DNA of 5,151 bases from JAFGIT01 sp016929465 [NCBI: Candidatus Coatesbacteria bacterium] (lineage in GTDB: Bacteria > B130-G9). This document shows positions 1-5,151 of this stretch, in pieces. Position numbers and translations under genes: made by a program. The notes below the pieces were generated by a model. It was given only the letters and a program-made list of their open reading frames with translations. It did not search any database and had not been told where the DNA came from. How positions within the stretch are numbered: position 1 is the stretch's first letter; every line of letters starts with the position of its first letter. Where the stretch lies: NCBI GenBank assembly GCA_016929465.1, contig JAFGIT010000018.1, forward strand, positions 1 to 5,151, read 5' to 3'.

Positions 1-285
1 ACTAATAATCGCAAATGCAATTATCAGAGAGCAAAAACCATGGGTCAATCCGATGAAAACAGCTTGACCTTAAACACAGTCACTACAGGTGGTATGCATC
101 GAGTACACGTCATTCGCCAATCCCCTGGCAAGATGACTTATGTTAAAGCCTCCAAGCCGCCGCCCACACGATTGGAAGTCCGACGTATTGGACAGACTCT
201 GGATATGGCGTCTCAATTGAGCCTTAGTTCAGGCCAGCAGTTCTCGAATTCTCCGCTTCTGCCTTTTACGTGCAGGTTCAAATAG
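1..285 (+). CDS. Doubtful open frame running off the left edge
   Basis: The frame is open from base 1 to a TAG at 283-285, with an internal ATG at 40 preceded only by a weak GAGAG. If real, it would be the C-terminal part of a convergent gene or an 81-residue protein, overlapping the last 73 bp of the glycosidase-like gene tail to tail. I recognise no motif, and the hydrophilic sequence gives no fold clue. The overlap and the lack of a good ribosome site argue against it. Nothing else is apparent in bases 1-212: no minus-strand frame with a start, and no clear terminator hairpin. Confidence 0.15.
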   Translation, partial: TNNRKCNYQRAKTMGQSDENSLTLNTVTTGGMHRVHVIRQSPGKMTYVKASKPPPTRLEVRRIGQTLDMASQLSLSSGQQFSNSPLLPFTCRFK

Positions 286-2897
286 AGGCCATCGATATAG
301 GTGCCGTCTCCTGTGGGTATATTCGGCCACGGGACGCTCTGCAGGTCCTCCTGGTCGGTGGCGACAACCTCGATTGGGTACAATCCGGCCCCGATGCCGG
401 AGAGGTCCTCGAACTCGACCTTCACAGACCATTCGAACGAATCGATCGAGCCCGGCTCTGCGATGCTCCTCTCCATCTGATAACTGAAGGTTGTTCCAGG
501 TATCCTGACCTGGCAAGAGGCAATCGCGGCAGCATCCGATGAGTGGTCTGCGTCGAATGCGTATGCTCGAACCACGAAGCTCCCCTTCTCTCCGGCAAAC
601 ATGGCATTTTGCGAGATGCCGGCCGCGAAAATTATAGGGTGACTCGCGCCGTCGGCGATGAGGCTATTCGCCGCTCCCGGCTCAGAACCGGGGGCGGTCA
701 GCTGGCCAACGAATAGTCCATTTCCCAGATCGGCCATCGACACACCAAGGTCGAAGTCCCGATAGAACACCTTGATGCTATCGATGAAGGTGTGCCCGTA
801 GGGAAGCGCGACGACGGACAGATTACCAGAAAGGCTGCCGTCAGGATTCGAGGTCAGATAGGAGTCCATCGTGCCCGCGGCTTTGAATGACGGGTATTTC
901 GCCGGTGAGATCTCGATGGTATTCACGTAGTCCGAAATGGTCGCCTCCTCGATGATAATCGTGCTCGGATTCTCCGGGTCAATCCGGTACGAAAGCGGCT
1001 TCTCCGGGCACTCGACTTCGAGGATGTGCATGTCGCCGGTCGCGAATGAGCTGACCTCCCAGATTTCCGGCGGCACCGTTGTATCGTAAAGCAGCTCGGA
1101 AGCAGATAGGTCAACCTTGAGCCAGGCGGTCATCGTGTTCGGATTCATGATCCCGCCACTGACGACGTATGTCAGGCCGCGCCGTGAGCCGTATCCCGAG
1201 CCTACCGCAAGCGGGAAATCTGTCATCTTCCAGTCGGAGATGAGTATCTCACTCTCCCGACTTGGATCGGACGTCGGCACGTGAATCATGAGCGCAATTT
1301 CCTCATTGCCGCCCGAGACCGATGATCTCTCTGGCCTTGGCTGATAGGGGAGAGGAAGAGCCATTACGATTGGATCCATATCGAATATCTGTGTGCCGAT
1401 CTCCAGCGGATTCACGTATGAAAGCGTTTTGTTGTAGAGGCTTGCGATCAGCTGGAATCCATAGTACGCCTGTCTTCTAAGCTCGGGCAGGATATATGGC
1501 CTATCCGGGGTCAATGAACAGCCGGAATTGGTGTGCGTCCGATTTATCAAGCCGTAGTCGGCGCCATCATCGCCCGCGTCGCCCTCCTGCATCTGCCAGT
1601 GTGCGACGTGAACGTCCGCATAGAAACAGGTCAGGTGAGAGCGCGCAAGGTACTTGGCCATTCTCACAAAGCCCCTCAACTGGTCCTTGCATGGCCAGCT
1701 GTAATGGAATGGGGAGCCGTCCTCCGTGTTATAGAGAGCGATCGAGCCTGGGTCCTGGCCGGTCACTGCGCTTATGCCAGACCTGAGATCATTCACGTGC
1801 TCGACGAAGCTCCGCTGGGGGGCGCCGCGCCCGTCGTAGTGGATAAACATCGAGCATCGCCCGTAATGATCATCGCTCGCGATGTATTGGTGCGGATAAG
1901 GTACCTCGACCTCGGGGGCGCCAAGATACAGCTCGCTTTCAGATTGCCACACCCCGGTCCGGAATCCGTGGAAGCCGTAGCCATCTATATACGTCTCGAA
2001 GAACTCCTGCGTCGCGCCCAACGCCACCATCTCCGCAACCACCGCGTTGATATAAGGCACATCGCAGCCGCAAGTCGCGCCGAAAATCAGCTTCGCATGT
2101 GGTGCCAAATTCTTCATGAGGGGCGCGGTATTAAGCAGCATTTCGGCATAGAGCTTCGTCATCCTCTGCCAGTCGTCCGCGGTCGCGAAGGGGGGATATG
2201 GGCGCCAGAATTCGGATTTGCACATGCAGTCGTCGGCATCCACTGCGCCCGAAGGAACCCAGTTCTGCTCTTCCCAGACCATCCAGCCGTCCACGTATTC
2301 TCCGTAATACTCGGCCATCGTCTTGCAGTATTTCATATACCTTGCGAGCCATTCCGCACTTATGTAAGTCGTCTCGATGTGACCGATATCCGGGTCATCG
2401 TCGTCGTAGGATGTTACGCCATCGGGCTCATCTGCCGCTTGAACGTAGAAGCACCATCTATCCGAGCCCGTGCAGCCGGCCGGCTCATCCGGAGTGTAGA
2501 GCCAATCGGGATAGAAAGACGGGTTGCTGAAGGATAGGGTGATCATGTTCTTGATGCCGCGGTCGTGGCAGTCTTTGAGGGTGTCGAACGTAACCGTATC
2601 TCTGTCGGAGAAGAAAGGCTCGCCGGTCTGTGGGTTCGTGAACTTCTGGACCTCTGCCCACGAGAGCGGAGTGTCCCAGTGCGAGACAACGAACCAGGTG
2701 GCGCCGAGCTCGTAGCCCTGGTTCTCCAGGATGCGGCCGTAACGCACATCCGAGTTCTCGTAGGGGAAGGATATTGCGACCCCGAAATGGTTCTCGGGAC
2801 CCTCGCCCGAGTCCAGCATCTCGAAATGCCTTGCCGTTGATGTGCCAGTGAATGAAAGAACCAGGACGAGGAGCAGAAAATAGGCCAATCTCTTCAT
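213..2897 (-). CDS. Secreted TIM-barrel, clan GH-A-like glycosidase-like protein with beta-rich C-terminal half
   Basis: This 894-residue protein starts at the ATG at 2897. The frame stays open 50 codons further upstream, but only this start has AAGGAGG 7 nt before it and a signal peptide after it (MKR, then a hydrophobic core at about residues 4-16, likely cleavage after TSTA at 22). Residues about 35-490 look like a glycosidase (beta/alpha)8 barrel. VWEEQNW (207-213) sits where GH39-like enzymes have WNEP, making E210 the candidate acid/base. YNTEDG (389-394) resembles the TE nucleophile strand, making E392 the candidate nucleophile. The stretch 407-490, with DYGLIN at 447-452, fits the end of such a barrel. 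CxC pairs occur at 224/226 and 276/278, and an acidic DDDDPD run at 165-170. Residues about 500-894 are beta-rich, Ig-like in texture, with no membrane anchor or sorting signal. Family, substrate and activity are unproven; it could be a non-catalytic relative. Confidence 0.9.
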   Translation of the reverse strand: MKRLAYFLLLVLVLSFTGTSTARHFEMLDSGEGPENHFGVAISFPYENSDVRYGRILENQGYELGATWFVVSHWDTPLSWAEVQKFTNPQTGEPFFSDRDTVTFDTLKDCHDRGIKNMITLSFSNPSFYPDWLYTPDEPAGCTGSDRWCFYVQAADEPDGVTSYDDDDPDIGHIETTYISAEWLARYMKYCKTMAEYYGEYVDGWMVWEEQNWVPSGAVDADDCMCKSEFWRPYPPFATADDWQRMTKLYAEMLLNTAPLMKNLAPHAKLIFGATCGCDVPYINAVVAEMVALGATQEFFETYIDGYGFHGFRTGVWQSESELYLGAPEVEVPYPHQYIASDDHYGRCSMFIHYDGRGAPQRSFVEHVNDLRSGISAVTGQDPGSIALYNTEDGSPFHYSWPCKDQLRGFVRMAKYLARSHLTCFYADVHVAHWQMQEGDAGDDGADYGLINRTHTNSGCSLTPDRPYILPELRRQAYYGFQLIASLYNKTLSYVNPLEIGTQIFDMDPIVMALPLPYQPRPERSSVSGGNEEIALMIHVPTSDPSRESEILISDWKMTDFPLAVGSGYGSRRGLTYVVSGGIMNPNTMTAWLKVDLSASELLYDTTVPPEIWEVSSFATGDMHILEVECPEKPLSYRIDPENPSTIIIEEATISDYVNTIEISPAKYPSFKAAGTMDSYLTSNPDGSLSGNLSVVALPYGHTFIDSIKVFYRDFDLGVSMADLGNGLFVGQLTAPGSEPGAANSLIADGASHPIIFAAGISQNAMFAGEKGSFVVRAYAFDADHSSDAAAIASCQVRIPGTTFSYQMERSIAEPGSIDSFEWSVKVEFEDLSGIGAGLYPIEVVATDQEDLQSVPWPNIPTGDGTYIDGLYLNLHVKGRSGEFENCWPELRLN

Positions 2898-2904
2898 CTG
2901 AGTG

Positions 2905-2911
2905 CCTCCTT
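2905..2911 (-). promoter_or_regulatory. Shine-Dalgarno site of the glycosidase-like gene
   Basis: On the minus strand this reads AAGGAGG, a perfect anti-16S match, 7 nt before the ATG at 2897. It decides the start, because the open frame continues upstream to an ATG at 3047 that would put 50 non-signal residues ahead of the signal peptide. Confidence 0.9.
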
Positions 2912-2989
2912 GAGTGAATGTTGCATGCCGGATGCATTTGAACATCTTAGAAAACGGTCCGTATCGAATCAGGAATTTCCCAACATCAC

Positions 2990-3006
2990 GCGCGGCAGCC
3001 CCGCGC
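2990..3006. other. GC-rich hairpin in the leader of the glycosidase-like gene
   Basis: Arms GCGCGG (2990-2995) and CCGCGC (3001-3006) are perfect reverse complements around a 5-nt loop, giving a compact all-GC 6-bp stem about 93-109 nt before the start codon. Neither strand has a T-run after it, so it does not fit a classical intrinsic terminator. It could be a leader structure, a Rho-type or imperfect terminator of the upstream gene, or chance. Confidence 0.35.
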
Positions 3007-3085
3007 AGAAAACTCTCGCAAAATGGACTTATCCGAAACTGCCACATCGGCGGCGTTGGTTCAAGCTATTCTCCCCAAGCCAATC

Positions 3086-3132
3086 AATTGCGGATTGCGG
3101 ATTGTGGATTGCGGATTGCGGATTGCGGATTG
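3086..3132. repeat. Tandem heptamer array, six CGGATTG units
   Basis: Six contiguous 7-bp units begin at 3091, 3098, 3105, 3112, 3119 and 3126, preceded by a partial AATTG at 3086-3090. Five units are exact CGGATTG; the third is TGGATTG. The minus strand reads CAATCCG. It is non-coding: because 7 is not a multiple of 3, any frame across it yields a 7-residue peptide repeat (such as IADCGLR), which commonly produces spurious gene calls. Its function is unknown. A slippage-generated array or a dispersed genomic repeat both fit. Confidence 0.95.
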
Positions 3133-3146
3133 ATCAGAAGCTTGAT

Positions 3147-3296
3147 CCACCAAGAATCACTAAGCGTTTTAGGAGAAAGGCGAAGGGGGAAGGGAAAAAG
3201 GATGAGTCGAAAGGATGCAGTGGAGAGGGCTGTCCATAACGTCAATCTGAGTCCATCAAGTCCATTTTATCAGTCCCCATATGCATCCCTTGGTGG
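3147..3296. repeat. 8-bp inverted repeat bracketing the sequence between the two arrays
   Basis: CCACCAAG at 3147-3154 is the exact reverse complement of CTTGGTGG at 3289-3296. The pair lies just inside the two heptamer arrays, with 134 bp between the arms. The match does not extend beyond 8 bp and I see no transposase or target duplication, so it may be chance or the edge of a small composite repeat element. Confidence 0.35.
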
Positions 3297-3300
3297 TCCT

Positions 3301-3342
3301 TGAACCTTGAACTTTGAACTCTGAACTTTGAACTTTGAACTA
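3301..3342. repeat. Tandem heptamer array, six TGAACYY units, overlapping a stop codon
   Basis: TGAAC recurs at 3301, 3308, 3315, 3322, 3329 and 3336 with an exact 7-bp period. The two variable bases after it are CT, TT, TC, TT, TT and TA. The last unit supplies CTA at 3340-3342, which on the minus strand is the TAG stop of the propeller gene. The array therefore begins inside the 3' end of that gene and runs into the gap. It matches the other array in period and copy number but not in sequence. Confidence 0.95.
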
Positions 3343-4746
3343 TCTGACCACGGTGACGCTCTCGAACTTGCGGTCGATTGGCCCGATGAGCTTCTGCGTG
3401 TTACGGCCGGTCATGCAGCCCCAGAAGGTGTAGCTACCGGGTGGGACCTGTTCGCGGGGCATCTCGATGATGGTCGCGGTTTCATTGAAGCCAGCGTAGA
3501 GATTCAGTTGTGTTGGGGCCGGCTCGGACGTCCAGTTCGGGTAGAAAACGAGGCTACCCTCTATCTGGCAGGCGATATAGACATCGATGCCTACAACTTG
3601 CTGTGTGTTGAATACGTTGGCGATGATCGCAATGCTATCCGTGGTCTCCAGACTATCCAAAGTGAGTCGCGTCGTCGGCGAGCCGCCGTAAGATATTCTG
3701 CTAAGCACCTCGCCGTCATGCATCAGCCAAAGATTGCCGTCAAAGTCGATGGTGCAATCATGAATTGCTCCAGGCGGCAGGCCGTCCGCTCCTGTATATG
3801 CCCCCATTTGGTCCCCATGATACCGATATACGGCCTGGTCTCTGCAGACCCATACCGTGCCATCCTCTGCCATCGCGAGGAGATCTGAAAAGCTGGGATT
3901 ATTGCCTCCCAGATGTGCTAAGTGCTCGAATTGGCTCCCGTCGAAAGCCAGGACCTCCGAGCCCGATACAAGCCATAAGCGACCAATTTCATCGAAGAAC
4001 CTCGGACTAGATGCCTCATCTGAAATGCCGTCGTGCGAGGTGTAGTTCTCTAGGACGTCGCCGTTCTCGGGATTAAGCTTAAAGAGGCCGCCCTTGAGCA
4101 CTTCGCCGGTGTATATGTTCACCGAGTAACCTCCGAGCCACGCGCATCCGTTCCCGAAGGCCACTGCAGGAGAGACATCCATGGCGGAGAATATGGCTTC
4201 CGGAGAATCCCCGGAAAGGCGCCAGAACCTGTAATAGTTCATTCCCGGCATGAGCTCAGGAGAGCCCATCACAGATATCCTGTCGCGTCGGGAGATCCAC
4301 TTGTAATTGATCGCATACAGCTCGCTATCAACGTCGAAGAAGATCGCCTCGCAATACTCCTGCGACAGGTCAGCGTCGATAGGGGCTCTCGAGAGGCCGT
4401 CACGGGCGTCAAATGTATAGAAATGGCACATCCCAGGCGGGGGAAATGAACCGTTTTGAGCCAACCATAGCACCCCATCTGGAGCGAAAGCTACATGACA
4501 TGGGCCCTCGTACTCGAAGGTATCGGGCCCATCAATTTGAACGTCTTCGATGGAGCCTTCCGAAATCCGCAAGATTCGAGGAGGATCTCCCGGACATAGC
4601 CAGATCGCTCCATCAGGCCCGAGAGCGATATTCGGCGCCCAAGCGCCGTGCATATCGATTGTGGTTATCTCAACGCCGAGACACGGAGCGCTGCAGAGGG
4701 CAAGCACGAATATTGCCAGAACAAAACCGGCCGACGGATTAGGCAT
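3340..4746 (-). CDS. Secreted seven-bladed beta-propeller protein with C-terminal beta-sandwich
   Basis: This 468-residue protein starts at the ATG at 4746, chosen for GGAGGG 7 nt upstream and the hydrophobic segment at residues 8-20. The frame is open back to 4833. The N-terminus looks exported but lacks the usual basic residues, and the cysteines at 18 and 22 do not make a proper lipobox. A propeller follows with seven repeats of the phi-x-D-G-x-phi-W-L type, near residues 39-51, 84-96, 133-147, 193-206, 248-261, 289-301 and 330-342. The later blades (YTGADGLPPGAIHD, then DFDGNLWLMHDG) match the two-component-regulator-propeller style seen in SMP-30/Vgb-like folds, but no kinase domain is present. 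Residues about 365-468 form a separate beta-rich domain (DVYIACQIEG, PPGSYTFWG) of a type I recall at the C-terminus of other secreted proteins. It probably binds a ligand or surface; no catalytic residues can be assigned. TAG ends it inside a heptamer array. Confidence 0.9.
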   Translation of the reverse strand: MPNPSAGFVLAIFVLALCSAPCLGVEITTIDMHGAWAPNIALGPDGAIWLCPGDPPRILRISEGSIEDVQIDGPDTFEYEGPCHVAFAPDGVLWLAQNGSFPPPGMCHFYTFDARDGLSRAPIDADLSQEYCEAIFFDVDSELYAINYKWISRRDRISVMGSPELMPGMNYYRFWRLSGDSPEAIFSAMDVSPAVAFGNGCAWLGGYSVNIYTGEVLKGGLFKLNPENGDVLENYTSHDGISDEASSPRFFDEIGRLWLVSGSEVLAFDGSQFEHLAHLGGNNPSFSDLLAMAEDGTVWVCRDQAVYRYHGDQMGAYTGADGLPPGAIHDCTIDFDGNLWLMHDGEVLSRISYGGSPTTRLTLDSLETTDSIAIIANVFNTQQVVGIDVYIACQIEGSLVFYPNWTSEPAPTQLNLYAGFNETATIIEMPREQVPPGSYTFWGCMTGRNTQKLIGPIDRKFESVTVVR

Positions 4747-4753
4747 GTTAATT

Positions 4754-4759
4754 CCCTCC
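4754..4759 (-). promoter_or_regulatory. Shine-Dalgarno site of the propeller gene
   Basis: The minus strand reads GGAGGG, 7 nt before the ATG at 4746. It lies in the 14-nt gap after the upstream stop. An alternative ATG at 4761 overlaps that stop as TGATG but has no comparable site, so 4746 is preferred. Confidence 0.85.
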
Positions 4760-4760
4760 A

Positions 4761-5151
4761 TCACGGATGTGGCCCAATCTGCAATCGCTCCAATATTAGG
4801 CTGGAGCAGTCGTCGAATTGTATCACCCACCATGGTCTCTCTTGGGCCGGAATCATATAGACATGCCTTTCATGCGCTGCGAAGCTATCATGGAAGACAA
4901 CAGACCGCTGCGGGCGCCCAACCATGCCCGGCTCCTCAATGAAGATCTGCCTGTTCCCACCGCCAATTCCTGGTTCGAACAGAACTTCCACCGGAGGCAT
5001 CCAGACTTCCATTGCACCTCGGCCGCCTTCGCTATTCTTGAAGCCTGGGACCCAATTGCAGTCAAATCTGGCTGATATCGGCGAGTCAGTGGCATTTACC
5101 GCTATCAAGTAATAATAGCGGTTCCATGATCTTGGGCTAGTCTCTACCCCT
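4761..5151 (-). CDS. C-terminal end of a secreted glycoside-hydrolase-like protein (5' part outside window)
   Basis: The frame is open from the right edge to the TGA at 4763-4761, giving 129 visible residues. A TTG at 5108 could be taken as a start, but the codons before it read SWNRYYY and join smoothly to LIAVNATDSPISARF, so the gene clearly continues outside. The pattern YYYLIAVNAT (12-21), VEVLFE (54-59) and FHDSFAAHERHVYMI (86-100) matches the layout of the last beta-sandwich in many secreted glycosidases: iavN-t-x-P, then vevlfE, then f-D-x-F-xPyevHVY. This is recalled family knowledge, not a search. About 29 residues follow HVY, longer than I would expect. The stop is 14 nt before the propeller ATG, so the two genes are probably in one operon. 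The catalytic part, if any, is not visible. Confidence 0.75.
   Translation of the reverse strand, partial: GVETSPRSWNRYYYLIAVNATDSPISARFDCNWVPGFKNSEGGRGAMEVWMPPVEVLFEPGIGGGNRQIFIEEPGMVGRPQRSVVFHDSFAAHERHVYMIPAQERPWWVIQFDDCSSLILERLQIGPHP

Larger units (their letters stand above)
2898..3339. other. 442-bp intergenic region rich in short repeats
   Basis: This gap lies between the stop of the propeller gene and the start of the glycosidase-like gene. From right to left it holds most of a TGAACYY heptamer array, a mosaic of short motifs (GTCCAT at 3232, 3251 and 3260; a nearly pure purine tract at 3171-3202), a CGGATTG heptamer array, a 6-bp GC hairpin and the ribosome site. The purine tract has a single C at 3181. 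Plus-strand open frames across it include translated heptamers and look spurious. I found no convincing -35/-10 pair and no stem followed by a T-run in either direction. The length suggests that the glycosidase-like gene has its own promoter here, but this is inference. Confidence 0.7.

Noticed and set aside
1533-2537. Long plus-strand frame of 334 codons
   Set aside because: It is wholly antisense to the glycosidase-like gene, whose frame has a signal peptide, ribosome site and motif support. Long antisense frames are expected in GC-rich coding sequence.
2922-2936. Inverted repeat TGCAT-GCCGG-ATGCA just upstream of the ribosome site
   Set aside because: The arms are only 5 bp and AT-containing, with no extension and no matching second copy. 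It is too weak to call an operator or leader hairpin.
2956-2961. Candidate -10 box on the minus strand before the glycosidase-like gene
   Set aside because: The nearby TAAGAT-like hexamer has only a poor -35 partner at 17 nt, so I cannot support a promoter call.
3132-3147. Possible hairpin GATCA-loop-TGATC next to the CGGATTG array
   Set aside because: A 5-bp stem with a 6-nt loop and no T-run; likely chance overlap of small palindromes (TGATCA, AAGCTT).
2910-3303. Two plus-strand frames of 109 and 129 codons across the intergenic gap
   Set aside because: Part of each peptide is a translated heptamer array, they overlap each other in different frames, and neither has a good ribosome site or recognisable domain. 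They also overlap the start of the glycosidase-like gene in antisense.
3086-3342. CRISPR array
   Set aside because: The repeats are 7 bp and directly abutting with no unique spacers, so they are simple tandem repeats.
3328-3888. Plus-strand frame of 186 codons
   Set aside because: It is antisense to the propeller gene, begins in the heptamer array and has no ribosome site. The blade repeats support the opposite strand.

Overview
The window reads as a piece of an uncultivated bacterial chromosome, moderately GC-rich by eye. All three credible genes lie on the minus strand, and each looks like an exported, envelope or extracellular protein. The two genes with visible starts have strong Shine-Dalgarno sites (AAGGAGG and GGAGGG, each 7 nt before the ATG) and hydrophobic N-termini. 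The non-coding gap carries runs of a 7-bp tandem repeat, a style I associate with environmental genomes of poorly cultured phyla. I cannot name the phylum from this sequence.

Layout in the direction of transcription (right to left). (1) 5151-4761: the last 129 residues of a gene that starts beyond the right edge. It ends in a beta-rich segment like the C-terminal domain of many secreted glycoside-hydrolase-like proteins. (2) 4746-3340: a 468-residue secreted seven-bladed beta-propeller of the SMP-30/Vgb/two-component-regulator-propeller type with a separate C-terminal beta-sandwich. It starts 14 nt after gene 1 stops, so the two are probably co-transcribed. (3) 3339-2898: a 442-bp gap holding two different six-copy heptamer arrays, a mosaic of short repeats between them, and a GC-rich hairpin. 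(4) 2897-213: an 894-residue secreted protein with an N-terminal TIM-barrel-like domain recalling clan GH-A glycosidases and about 400 residues of beta-rich sequence after it. (5) 212-1: mostly unassigned, with one open plus-strand frame that runs off the left edge.

Read together, the genes suggest a small cluster of secreted proteins: one glycosidase-like enzyme, one propeller that could bind a ligand or matrix, and a third enzyme-like protein cut off by the window. A role in handling extracellular polysaccharide or glycan is an inference from fold-like motifs only. No RNA gene, insertion sequence, CRISPR array or convincing promoter or intrinsic terminator was seen. The most unusual features are the paired heptamer arrays, one of which supplies the stop codon of the propeller gene, and the atypical WEEQ motif where a GH-A enzyme would have WNEP.
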